From Oceanobacter sp045430275 (GTDB taxonomy: Bacteria; Pseudomonadota; Gammaproteobacteria; Pseudomonadales; Oceanobacteraceae): a stretch of 64,000 bases of DNA. Below the pieces are notes generated by a model. The model did not search any database and was not told the DNA's origin. It saw nothing but the letters and a program-made list of their open reading frames with translations. Made by a program: the position numbers and the translations under genes. Every line of letters begins with the position of its first letter. Position 1 is the first letter of the stretch. The stretch lies in the NCBI GenBank assembly GCA_045430275.1, contig JAILXU010000010.1, positions 109,960-173,959 of the forward strand, written 5' to 3'. Shown here piece after piece: positions 25,306 through 33,668 of the stretch.

Positions 25306-26277
25306 TCAGCCGTTCCATACACCAGAGACTTCTTCACCCTTGGCTTGCAGATCTGCATGGTAAGAAGAACGTACCATCGGGCCACTGGCAACACGCTTGA
25401 AGCCCAGTTCCTTGGCAATATTACCCAATTCCTTAAACTCTTCCGGGGTCACAAAACGATCAACACCCAAATGGTCACGGCTGGGCTGTAAATACTGTCC
25501 AAGCGTAATGTGATCAATATTGTGAGCGCGCATATCGTGCATCACCTCGATCACTTCCTCATTGGTTTCCCCCAAGCCCAGCATCAGACCCGATTTGGTC
25601 GGAACATCCGGGCAGCGAGCTTTGTAATTTTTCAGCAAATCCAGAGACCATTGGTAATCAGAACCTGGACGGCTTTTCTTGTACAAACGCGGCACTGTTT
25701 CGAGGTTATGGTTGAACACATCCGGTGGCGTTGTTTCCAGAATATCCAGCGCCACGTCCATGCGCCCACGGAAATCAGGCACCAGCACTTCAATTTCCAG
25801 CTTCGGACTGTGCTCACGAGACAGGGAAATACAGTCAGCAAAATGCTGGGCACCACCATCACGCAAGTCATCACGGTCAACAGAAGTGATCACCACGTAT
25901 TTCAGGCCCATGTCCGCAATGGCCATCGCCAGGTTTTTCGGCTCATCCACATCCAGAGGATTAGGACGACCATGGCCCACATCACAGAACGGACAACGAC
26001 GCGTGCAGATGTCACCCATGATCATGAAGGTAGCAGTGCCGCCGCCAAAACATTCGCCCAGATTCGGACAGCTGGCTTCTTCACAGACGGTGTGCAGTTT
26101 GTGCTTGCGCAGCTTTTGCTTTATCTCGCTGATTGCCGGGGTAGCAGGAATGCGAACACGAATCCAGTCAGGCTTGCGCGGCATTTCTTTTGTCGGAATG
26201 ACTTTGATTGGAATGCGAGCAACCTTATCGGCACCACGCAGCTTTTCGCCCTGAACGGCTTTTTTCTTCTCACTCAT
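25306..26277 (-). CDS. lipA: Lipoyl synthase
   Basis: Radical-SAM enzyme that inserts two sulfurs into octanoyl groups on lipoyl domains of 2-oxoacid dehydrogenases. The 323-residue product has the auxiliary cluster motif CEEASCPNLGEC, the radical-SAM motif CTRRCPFCDV, and the C-terminal RSSYHAD segment with the serine cluster ligand. ATG at 26277 is preferred (GGGGAA seven bases upstream); the frame extends 11 codons further without support. lipB lies upstream on the same strand, the usual order. Confidence 0.98.
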   Translation of the reverse strand: MSEKKKAVQGEKLRGADKVARIPIKVIPTKEMPRKPDWIRVRIPATPAISEIKQKLRKHKLHTVCEEASCPNLGECFGGGTATFMIMGDICTRRCPFCDVGHGRPNPLDVDEPKNLAMAIADMGLKYVVITSVDRDDLRDGGAQHFADCISLSREHSPKLEIEVLVPDFRGRMDVALDILETTPPDVFNHNLETVPRLYKKSRPGSDYQWSLDLLKNYKARCPDVPTKSGLMLGLGETNEEVIEVMHDMRAHNIDHITLGQYLQPSRDHLGVDRFVTPEEFKELGNIAKELGFKRVASGPMVRSSYHADLQAKGEEVSGVWNG

Positions 26278-26408
26278 GATTTTCCCCGGCAGCGTGTCAG
26301 CCAGGATCACTGACCGACCAATATTGATAGATGCACTGCAGAAACTGGGCGGATAGCCACGCTCCGCAATGCTGATTCGGATAATAAACCCGACTGAAAC
26401 TCTCGGGA

Positions 26409-27050
26409 TTATGCCTTGCGAATGGCAGATTCAAAACCCAGCAATGTGACCAACTGCGTTTCCAGAAGATCAGCAACCGTTTCCATATCCGGTGCTGACT
26501 GTTGCGTGGACTCACGCACCAGCTGGGTCATTTCCAGTCCGGCATAGCCGCAGGGGTTGATGCGAAGGAAAGGCTCCATGTCCATATCCACGTTCAACGC
26601 CAATCCATGAAAGGTTTTTCCCTGTTTGATTCTCAAGCCCAGTGACGCAATTTTTCGTCCACCCACGTAGACACCCGGTGCATCCGGCTTGGCTGCCGAG
26701 ACAACACCCCAGTGCTGAACCGTTGCGATGATGGCATGTTCCATCGCAGTCACCAGCTCCCGTACACCCAAAGACAAACGCTTGATATCCAGCAGCAGAT
26801 ACACCACCAGCTGTCCCGGACCGTGATACGTCACCTGCCCGCCCCGGTCAGCCTGAACAATCGGGATATCACCAGGCATCAGTACGTGCTCTGCCTTGCC
26901 TGCCTGACCCTGAGTAAACACCTTGGGGTGCTGCAAGAACCACAGTTCATCCGCTGTTTCTTCTGTACGCGTGCGGGTAAATTCCAACATCTGATCGTAG
27001 CAGGTCTGGTAATCAATCAATCCAAGGTGACGTACAATAACGGATGACAT
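26409..27050 (-). CDS. lipB: Octanoyltransferase
   Basis: Transfers octanoate from acyl carrier protein to lipoyl domains. The 213-residue product has the family motifs RGGQVTYHGPGQLVVY, GRKIASLGLRI with the catalytic Lys, and INPCGYAGLEMTQL with the catalytic Cys. Its ATG overlaps the ybeD stop by one base, so coupled translation is likely. 131 bases separate it from lipA. Confidence 0.97.
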   Translation of the reverse strand: MSSVIVRHLGLIDYQTCYDQMLEFTRTRTEETADELWFLQHPKVFTQGQAGKAEHVLMPGDIPIVQADRGGQVTYHGPGQLVVYLLLDIKRLSLGVRELVTAMEHAIIATVQHWGVVSAAKPDAPGVYVGGRKIASLGLRIKQGKTFHGLALNVDMDMEPFLRINPCGYAGLEMTQLVRESTQQSAPDMETVADLLETQLVTLLGFESAIRKA

Positions 27051-27352
27051 CAGATCACCATATGAACCAAAGGGTGGTCACTCAAGGATTTGTGCAACGC
27101 CGCTAACTGTGGCTCACCCGTGGCCGTAATATAGATCGTCAGTGACTGAAAGTTACCTTTGTTGCTATTACGCACCTGAATTTTGGACACATCGTAACCG
27201 GCCGCGTGTTGATCAAAAATGCTCAACACCACCGACTGGTACTCTTCAGTGCCTTTACCCACCACTTTGACCGGGTAATTTTCACACGGAAATTCAATTT
27301 TCGGAGCGTCCTTCTCACACACTGCGCGTCCATTAGAACCAATTAATGCCAT
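27050..27352 (-). CDS. ybeD: YbeD/DUF493 family protein
   Basis: A 100-residue member of the DUF493 (YbeD) family, an ACT-like alpha/beta fold of unknown function always found between dacA/dacC and lipB in gammaproteobacteria. The motif EFPCENYPVKVVGKGTEEY near residue 20 and the ending SLSDHPLVHMVI are characteristic. It sits five bases after dacC and overlaps lipB. Confidence 0.93.
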   Translation of the reverse strand: MALIGSNGRAVCEKDAPKIEFPCENYPVKVVGKGTEEYQSVVLSIFDQHAAGYDVSKIQVRNSNKGNFQSLTIYITATGEPQLAALHKSLSDHPLVHMVI

Positions 27353-27357
27353 TGGTA

Positions 27358-28500
27358 TTACCCCATCAACTTCGCAAAAAACAACTCAATTTCACCAATC
27401 AGGCGTCCAACAAAACCGGCTTCCTGCACCGCATCAATCGCAATCAATGGACGCTCGGTAATGATTTCCCCATCCTTGCTCACCGATAACGTACCCAACT
27501 GTTGACCGGCTGTGATCGGAGCCTTCAGATATTCATCGGTGACCAGATCCACATCCAGATCGCCTTTGGTGCCGCGCGGCAGGGTAAGATAAAGGTCTTC
27601 AGCAACGCCAAGTTGCACTTGCTGTTGCTCACCCAGCCAAACCTTGCGCTGACCCAAAGCATCCTGGGCACTGTACAGTTTGTGGGTTTCGAAGTAGCGG
27701 AAGCCATACGCCAGCAGCTTTTGGGTTTCCTGAGCACGAGCGTTTTCGCTGCGAGTACCCATGACGACGGCAATCAAACGCGTACCATCACGCAAAGCCG
27801 ATGCCGCCAGACAGTAGCCTGCTTCTTCGGTATGGCCGGTTTTCAGGCCATCCACACTGTCATCACGCCACAACAATTTGTTGCGATTCGGCTGCTCAAT
27901 ACCGTTGAACTTGAAGCTTTTTTCAGAGTACACCCCGTAGTAATCCGGGTGATCATTAATAATGTGCAGAGCCAGCTTGGCCAGATCCCGAGCACTGGAG
28001 AAATGACCGTCTTCCGGCCAACCAGTGGCGTTGCGGAATTGTGTATTGGTCATATCCATACGCTGGGCGTACTGATTCATCCAGTCAGCAAACGCACCTT
28101 CAGCCCCGGCAAAGTATTCTGCCACCGCCACCGATGCATCGTTACCAGACTGAATAATAATGCCGCGCAGCAGGTCGATCATGGCCACTTCTGTGCCTTC
28201 ACGAACCCACATTTTGGAGCCGCCTTTTTTCCAGGCATTAACACTGATTGGCACTTGCGTGGTATCGGAAACATTACCTGTCGCCAATTCATGCACCGCA
28301 ATGTAGCTGGTCATCATTTTGGTCAGACTGGCAGGCGGCAATTGCTTGTCCGCATTTTTCTCGACCAGCACATGGCCACTCTCAGCATCCATCAGGATAA
28401 AGGCTTCGGCATTGAGTTCAGGTGCGCGAGGCACAATCACAGCCGCGGCGATCGAAAAACCAGAAAACAGGAATAGAACGACGGTCAGTAAATAACGCAT
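27358..28500 (-). CDS. dacC: D-alanyl-D-alanine carboxypeptidase (PBP5/6 type)
   Basis: Trims the terminal D-Ala from peptidoglycan pentapeptides in the periplasm. The 380-residue protein has a signal peptide ending near IAAA, the SxxK motif in PASLTKM, SGN in IQSGNDASVAVAEY, KTG in LKTGHTEEAGY, a C-terminal PBP5-C domain and a final amphipathic helix (LIGEIELFFAKLMG) for membrane attachment. Upstream of ybeD-lipB-lipA, the standard arrangement. In related genomes rlpA is directly upstream; here rlpA is 12 kb away on the other strand. Confidence 0.96.
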   Translation of the reverse strand: MRYLLTVVLFLFSGFSIAAAVIVPRAPELNAEAFILMDAESGHVLVEKNADKQLPPASLTKMMTSYIAVHELATGNVSDTTQVPISVNAWKKGGSKMWVREGTEVAMIDLLRGIIIQSGNDASVAVAEYFAGAEGAFADWMNQYAQRMDMTNTQFRNATGWPEDGHFSSARDLAKLALHIINDHPDYYGVYSEKSFKFNGIEQPNRNKLLWRDDSVDGLKTGHTEEAGYCLAASALRDGTRLIAVVMGTRSENARAQETQKLLAYGFRYFETHKLYSAQDALGQRKVWLGEQQQVQLGVAEDLYLTLPRGTKGDLDVDLVTDEYLKAPITAGQQLGTLSVSKDGEIITERPLIAIDAVQEAGFVGRLIGEIELFFAKLMG

Positions 28501-28604
28501 GATTCTCAGCTAGCAAGGTAGGAATGAAAGCGCCGGATTGTACCACGATCAGCGCAGTTTGCAGTCTCCAGCGAAGACCACAAGATGGCAAAACAGTTCC
28601 TCTA

Positions 28605-29384
28605 TTATCTGCGAGTGATGGAGGAACCCAGGTCACGAGCCGGATGCAGGCTGATAATGGGTGATCCGTCCGCCTGTCGAAAACTGTGCCTCAGTCGAAA
28701 CCCCCGATCAAGACGACGAATGCATAACGTCAGGCGTACCGTTAACCAGTAGTAATCCACCCGATCTTCCGCGTGAATAATGGCCGACGCACCCTGATCA
28801 ATGGCCAACCGGCACAAGGGTTTCAGACGCTCTTCTATATCGACATCCCGATCCGAGACAGCATCAACCGGCAACGACAAACGCGCCAGAGGAGGAGAGT
28901 TGTCCTCATCCGGATTTCGAAATTGACGATGTATCTGATCATCCATGGCCACATAATCCGGCATCAGAATGGGCTGAACTGCCACAGCGGGTAATGCCGT
29001 TGCAGCCACAGCAGGCGACAACCGATCCAGTTGCTGCTGTAACGCATCCAGCCCCGGTGTCAGAGGCACCAGCAACCAGATACGTTCCAGAATCTGGCGG
29101 GTCTGTTTGTAATCCTGCTGAGCCAGACGGTTTTGTGCCTGTGCCCACATGGACTCACCCCACTGATACGCCAGTGGCAAAACCCGATAGTCATAGGGCC
29201 ATTGAGACCGAAACGCCTCAATGCGGTGCATGGCATTGTGACGCAGCGGCTGGTCCAGGCGTCCGGCGTTCAGATCATCCTGAATAACCTGCAACGCCTG
29301 GTCGGCCTCCCCAGCCACCACCCGAGCACCACACAACAACCAAAAAAACATCATGCAGAGTGACATGCACAGCCGTTGTTCCAT
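28605..29384 (-). CDS. Unknown exported protein
   Basis: I do not recognise the family. The 259-residue product begins with a hydrophobic segment (MSLCMMFFWLLCGARVVAG) that looks like a signal peptide, followed by a helical region rich in Gln and Leu, and a C-terminal part with alternating hydrophobic residues (DYYWLTVRLTLCIRRL) that is probably beta-rich. The start is uncertain: ATG at 29384 has no clear ribosome site, while the ATG at 29366 has a weak GGAACA. It lies 104 bases before dacC on the same strand and is divergent from the small membrane protein at 29422. Confidence 0.6.
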   Translation of the reverse strand: MEQRLCMSLCMMFFWLLCGARVVAGEADQALQVIQDDLNAGRLDQPLRHNAMHRIEAFRSQWPYDYRVLPLAYQWGESMWAQAQNRLAQQDYKQTRQILERIWLLVPLTPGLDALQQQLDRLSPAVAATALPAVAVQPILMPDYVAMDDQIHRQFRNPDEDNSPPLARLSLPVDAVSDRDVDIEERLKPLCRLAIDQGASAIIHAEDRVDYYWLTVRLTLCIRRLDRGFRLRHSFRQADGSPIISLHPARDLGSSITRR

Positions 29385-29421
29385 TAGAATGCAGCGCTCT
29401 TGTTATTTGGGAGTCTTCATC

Positions 29422-29703
29422 ATGTGGCTTAAAGCCGGTTCCATCCTGTTCACCCTGCCCGTCATTTTGTTATTGGCCGTGTATTCCAATGACATGAGCG
29501 CTATTTCGGACTGTCTGGCACAGGAACTGACCTACGACCCGGAGACCGGAAAGTGCAGCCCGGATGCCGACACACCTGCAACGTTCTATCTGCGCCACAC
29601 CCTGCTGGTCAACCTGTCGTTGCTGGTCTCCATTCTGGGCTCACTGGCCATGACCTGGGGCATGATGCTCAAGGGACTGACGCGCGCGCCGGAAGAACGC
29701 TGA
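29422..29703 (+). CDS. Small two-helix membrane protein, unknown
   Basis: A 93-residue product with two hydrophobic helices (about residues 4-21, LKAGSILFTLPVILLLAV, and about 62-82, LLVNLSLLVSILGSLAMTWG) joined by a loop with two Cys residues (DCLAQELTYDPETGKC), suggesting both ends face the cytosol and the loop the periplasm. GGGAG precedes the ATG at 29422; an upstream frame from 29353 is not supported. The last 63 bases overlap the convergent YchJ-family gene, an unusually long coding overlap. No family recognised. Confidence 0.6.
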   Translation: MWLKAGSILFTLPVILLLAVYSNDMSAISDCLAQELTYDPETGKCSPDADTPATFYLRHTLLVNLSLLVSILGSLAMTWGMMLKGLTRAPEER

Positions 29704-30174
29704 GTTTTCAGTCAGGCAGCATTTCTTGAATTTGCTGCCACTGCCGCAAGGACAGGTTTCATTACGGCCAGTCACCAATGGCTGCCACAGGGAATCCCCC
29801 TCGGTATACAGCCATTGGCCCTGCTCGCGGACAAACTGTGATACTTCCCGCAGCTCGTGCCACTCACCGGGTATCCCGGCTTCGTCCGGGTAAAACTGAA
29901 CGCAAGTCGCTCGAAAAGTCACCTGCCCACAATCACCGGATTGACTGGAGGACTGTATCTCCAGCCCGGCCCAGACAAGACCGCTATCACAATTCACCTC
30001 TTCCGGGCGGGTTTGTGAATGCCAGGTCCGATGCAAGTAGTCCTTCAGCCCCAGCACAAAAGCGCTGAAACGGCTGCGCATCAGTTGTTCAACGGTGTCT
30101 GCTATTTGCCCCTGATGCCAGGGTGCACAGCAATCCGAATAGTGACGTCCGCTCTGGCACACACACAGCGTCAT
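29641..30174 (-). CDS. YchJ-family protein with SEC-C zinc motifs
   Basis: UPF0225/YchJ proteins carry SEC-C zinc-binding motifs like that at the C-terminus of SecA. The 177-residue product has an N-terminal motif CVCQSGRHYSDCC, the central YchJ domain (DYLHRTWHSQTRPEE) and a C-terminal CPCGSGSKFKKCC (about residues 143-155). Function is unknown. A 20-residue tail beyond the second motif is coded in the region overlapping the convergent gene, so the tail may be non-conserved. It starts four bases inside the end of the DUF3549 gene. Confidence 0.88.
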   Translation of the reverse strand: MTLCVCQSGRHYSDCCAPWHQGQIADTVEQLMRSRFSAFVLGLKDYLHRTWHSQTRPEEVNCDSGLVWAGLEIQSSSQSGDCGQVTFRATCVQFYPDEAGIPGEWHELREVSQFVREQGQWLYTEGDSLWQPLVTGRNETCPCGSGSKFKKCCLTENSAFFRRARQSLEHHAPGHGQ

Positions 30175-31190
30175 TGCATATGCCTCTGAGCAATCTTCAG
30201 TAACACCTGAATCGCATCATTTAATGTGTCACTGCGAGATTCATCAGCAAACGCGGCCAGCATCCGATGACGCATACCCGGCAAGGTCATCATGTCCCCA
30301 ACCAACGCGATAAAGGCATCTTGCCCTTGTTCGTTGCACGCCAATGCCTCCAGAAACACCAGCAATAACGGCCCTTCCAGGTCGGCCCAGCAACGACTGG
30401 AAATAGCCGCCAGCACTTCAATGGAACGACTTTCGTGATGCTGCAACATCGCCTGTAACAACAAGCGACGCTGCTGAATATTCTGGCTATGGGAAAGCGC
30501 GCGCGCGAATGCCGCCAGATCCGCAGGAGTCGCACCACCCTTGATCACAGCCGCCAAACGATCGTTGATCGCCGACGTCAGCAACTGACCCGGAGACTGA
30601 CTTTCCAGAAAGCCCAATACCACATTCAAAGGCACTGATGGCAAAAATCCGATGGCCTGAGCCAGCAGTGTCTGATTGTCATCCCGATCCAGACCGGCAA
30701 CCACTTCCGCCAGACCTTGCAATCCCAGTTGCTGCCAGTTTTCCCAGCCCATATCACCACTCAGGTAGGCGCGGGCAATTCCATAAAAGCGGCTATTTTC
30801 CGCACCCAGTTCCCGGCTGGCCACGGCATGAAAATAGGCCATGCGATTGGCGTCCGGCTTGAAACTGCATGGGGCTTCGCCCTGATCCGACTGATCACCC
30901 GATACCATACGATCCGCACAGTAACGCACAAACGCATCTCGAGAAGCCGGTTCCAGCAGATTCTGTTCGTCCAACGGCAACTTCAGGAACCAGATGCCAT
31001 TTTGTTCCGGGCGTGTTGGGTGACAACTGAGCAAACCCAACCAGGCATGCTTGAGATAGGGCGACGGATACGGGTGTCGCAAGCCTTCTATTTGCTGAAA
31101 GGTTCGGGGGTCCATCGCCTGAATACGACGCCCCATATCAAACACCTTGAGTGTTGCACCACTGGCCGCTACCAATTTTGTAATCGTCAC
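30171..31190 (-). CDS. DUF3549 family protein
   Basis: A 339-residue cytosolic protein resembling the DUF3549 family of marine gammaproteobacteria and pseudomonads; the N-terminal LKVFDMGRRIQAMDPRTFQQIE stretch and LRHPYPSPYLKHAWLGLL are the basis. The rest is helical and HEAT-like. Function is unknown. The start is GTG at 31190, with GGAG six bases upstream. It overlaps the YchJ gene by four bases, so the two form an operon. Confidence 0.7.
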   Translation of the reverse strand: MTITKLVAASGATLKVFDMGRRIQAMDPRTFQQIEGLRHPYPSPYLKHAWLGLLSCHPTRPEQNGIWFLKLPLDEQNLLEPASRDAFVRYCADRMVSGDQSDQGEAPCSFKPDANRMAYFHAVASRELGAENSRFYGIARAYLSGDMGWENWQQLGLQGLAEVVAGLDRDDNQTLLAQAIGFLPSVPLNVVLGFLESQSPGQLLTSAINDRLAAVIKGGATPADLAAFARALSHSQNIQQRRLLLQAMLQHHESRSIEVLAAISSRCWADLEGPLLLVFLEALACNEQGQDAFIALVGDMMTLPGMRHRMLAAFADESRSDTLNDAIQVLLKIAQRHMQ

Positions 31191-31364
31191 CTGCTGCTCC
31201 GCTGCTGTACTGTCTTGTCGGTCTGGCTGACAAGCACTGAATGCTCATCAGAAAAAAGAGCGCCAGTGTACCACCTGTGAGAGACAAACCGGATTCGCTA
31301 TCATGGTCGGATTGGCTTTATACAATCGACATACAAGCAACATACAACCGACAAGAGGTTTTGC

Positions 31365-31613
31365 ATGGCATTTTTCACATTGCTGCTGTCCGGGCTGGTT
31401 ATTGGTGGCGGACTGACCGGGTGGTGGCTGACCCGACGCTGGAAAGAAGAAGCGCGTCAGGCCACTCGCGCACTGGATGAGATGGCCCTGCAGTACAAGG
31501 CCGATCAGGATGAGACTCGGCAATTGCGTCAGCAAGTCGCCGACCTGACGTATCAGTTGAACGAAGCACAAAAAACGATACGTCATCTGGAAGGTCGCCA
31601 AGACAACTCGTGA
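31365..31613 (+). CDS. Small membrane-anchored coiled-coil protein
   Basis: The 82-residue product has one N-terminal membrane helix with glycine repeats (LLLSGLVIGGGLTGWWLT, about residues 5-22), followed by a charged helix with heptad pattern running to the C-terminus. The architecture is like YhcB/DUF1043 proteins but shorter, and I cannot assign it. AGAGG lies seven bases before the ATG. It is divergent from the DUF3549 gene. Confidence 0.6.
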   Translation: MAFFTLLLSGLVIGGGLTGWWLTRRWKEEARQATRALDEMALQYKADQDETRQLRQQVADLTYQLNEAQKTIRHLEGRQDNS

Positions 31614-31660
31614 AAGTAACCTGGTAAACGTAAACACGCGCGCAGGTTCGCGTTACGGCG

Positions 31661-32638
31661 TTACAATCGGAAAGCAGCGGCCTGCATGTGCCCTTGCTTT
31701 TGTTTGTTCAAACGTACTTGCAGGCGCTTCAGGACATCGTCCGGTGTTTCTCCGGGCGATAACGTCACCCCGCAAGCCGTCAGGGAAAGCTGCTGAACGT
31801 GTTCCCACTCGGCTTCTTCCAGTTGCCGACTCAAGGCTTCCCTTAACACCAGCTCCGCATCTTCCTGACAGTCTGGCAACATCACCACCCAAATATCGTC
31901 GTCCAGACGAAATACCTCATCCACTCGCCGGATGCGGGTACGAATCTGCCGCACAATACCTTGATACAACTGTTGTAATTCATGAGGCGCATGGGATTGC
32001 TGCAACTGCTGGTATTCATCAATGGCCAGCCCAACCAGACTGACATCCCCTCCAGTCAGAGCACAACGAGCCACTTCACGCTGCAGGGATTCCCGCAAAA
32101 ACCGGGCGTTGCAGGCACCTGAAAGTGCATCTCGCAATGAACGTACACTGCGATACTCGTGCTCTGCGTACAACATGCGGTGCCCAATACCCACAAATAG
32201 CGACATCATTAATACACACACGGCGACTTCCAGTGCATCAGGCATCATCAAGGCCACCACAATCAGCAAGAACATTGATAACCCTGTCGTCATCTGATGG
32301 CCGTACTGACCGGGCAAGAGGAAAAACACCATCGCAGGCAGAACCACCACCTGTGCCATGGCCATATCCGGTGCCAGATACCAGAGATACAGAACCGTGA
32401 TAACTATGGAGAAAATGCACACGGCATCCAGCCACAAGGAACGCGCGCTGCCTTGTCGAATCAACAGCCACAACCCTTGCAACAACCAAATGGGAATCAT
32501 CAAAAGCAACCACAACACACCGCTGTAATGGCCCAGCAAATAGAAATCCCATCCTGTCATGGCCAACACAACCGACCAGATCAATAGCAGCAATGCCCGC
32601 AGCGATGGGGATAATAAATATTCCTGATCGGTAGTCAT
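31661..32638 (-). CDS. Membrane protein with degenerate GGDEF domain
   Basis: The 325-residue protein has about six membrane helices (residues 12-155) and a C-terminal domain that follows diguanylate cyclase sequence closely enough to align: DALSGACNARFL for D.LTG..NRR.., then RRVDEVFRLDDDIWVVMLP for R..D...R.GGDEF...LP. The catalytic GGDEF is replaced by LDDDI and the metal/substrate DxxFKxIND block by AIDEYQQLQQ, so c-di-GMP synthesis is very unlikely. It may sense or bind another ligand. It overlaps the related upstream gene by four bases. Confidence 0.8.
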   Translation of the reverse strand: MTTDQEYLLSPSLRALLLLIWSVVLAMTGWDFYLLGHYSGVLWLLLMIPIWLLQGLWLLIRQGSARSLWLDAVCIFSIVITVLYLWYLAPDMAMAQVVVLPAMVFFLLPGQYGHQMTTGLSMFLLIVVALMMPDALEVAVCVLMMSLFVGIGHRMLYAEHEYRSVRSLRDALSGACNARFLRESLQREVARCALTGGDVSLVGLAIDEYQQLQQSHAPHELQQLYQGIVRQIRTRIRRVDEVFRLDDDIWVVMLPDCQEDAELVLREALSRQLEEAEWEHVQQLSLTACGVTLSPGETPDDVLKRLQVRLNKQKQGHMQAAAFRL

Positions 32639-33576
32639 TGTGCCAGCCTCCGTATCACGTCCATGGTCATGGTAATGCGCGTATCCAGCCCCTGCTTCAT
32701 GGATGCCTGTCCTGATGACGGCGCATAAAACAGAGGTACGCCATGAATACCGGATAACGGCAGTCCCATCACATCCGACATATCCGCATTCAACAGCACG
32801 ACATCATCCACACTGCAAGCGGGCATCAACACCACCAGCGTCGCGGCATTCCAGCGATACACGGCACAATGAGGAGGCACAACGGAACACAATGCCTGAA
32901 GATAATCCGCCTTCAGCACCGCTCGGGTATCTGATACTTCAGAAAAGTCCAGCGCCGACAACACCATCACCACCAGAGTACTTCCACTGCGCTCAGAACG
33001 GCTGATTTCACGACCCAGATCCACTTCCAGACGACGTGCGTTATAAACCCCGGAAAGTGGGTAGTCACTGTTGGCTTCCGAGACCGCGCCATCCATCATT
33101 TGCACCTTGAAAGCCAATAACAACGCCATCCAGCTGGACAAGCCATAAGCACCCAAATACGACCACCCCAACCCCGACTCGGCTCCGCGCATCAAAGCCA
33201 GCAGCAACACGCCTACCAACCCCAGTACCCCGGCCCACAACCAGCGCCAGGGCAATACCATGACCAGCAATAGCGGCAGTAATAAACCAAGTGGAGATAA
33301 CAGCTGCTGTCCCAGCCATTGGTATAGCACCAGCACAACCGTGGTCAGCGTCATGCCTTGCCACAAGCGGGCCATTACCCGAAATGACAATCGGCAGCCC
33401 AGCAGAATCATCACCAGCAATGCCGTTAACATCAGCCAGTGCAAGCCGTTATGAAACGAACCCGGTGTGTGATTTCCCAGCATCAGGAACACAGCAACCA
33501 ACAAGCTCCCGGCCAGATAATGCGGCCAGCTCACAGGCGTTTTCATTGACCCCTGAACCGGTCTTCCCATGATCAT
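32635..33576 (-). CDS. Membrane protein with strongly degenerate GGDEF domain
   Basis: A paralogue of the gene downstream: 313 residues, several N-terminal membrane helices (about residues 10-160), then a GGDEF-like domain with SGVYNARRLEVDLGREISRSERSG aligning to the start of a diguanylate cyclase, but YRWNAATLVVLMP where R.GGDEF...LP should be. It must be enzymatically inactive as a cyclase. ATG at 33576 is chosen because GGAGGAGG lies just upstream; a longer frame would overlap proA. The two genes overlap by ATGA and probably act together. Confidence 0.75.
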   Translation of the reverse strand: MIMGRPVQGSMKTPVSWPHYLAGSLLVAVFLMLGNHTPGSFHNGLHWLMLTALLVMILLGCRLSFRVMARLWQGMTLTTVVLVLYQWLGQQLLSPLGLLLPLLLVMVLPWRWLWAGVLGLVGVLLLALMRGAESGLGWSYLGAYGLSSWMALLLAFKVQMMDGAVSEANSDYPLSGVYNARRLEVDLGREISRSERSGSTLVVMVLSALDFSEVSDTRAVLKADYLQALCSVVPPHCAVYRWNAATLVVLMPACSVDDVVLLNADMSDVMGLPLSGIHGVPLFYAPSSGQASMKQGLDTRITMTMDVIRRLAQ

Positions 33577-33668
33577 GCCGACCTCCTCCGGGACATCGCT
33601 CTCGCTCGGGGCAAGCATCGTGTATACTGCTTTGCTTTCATAGTTCAGACTCTCGCCAGGTACCTTTG

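Noticed and set aside
31661..33576. Diguanylate cyclases
   Set aside because: Both GGDEF motifs are lost (LDDDI and WNAATL) together with the metal-binding block, so active cyclases are not supported.
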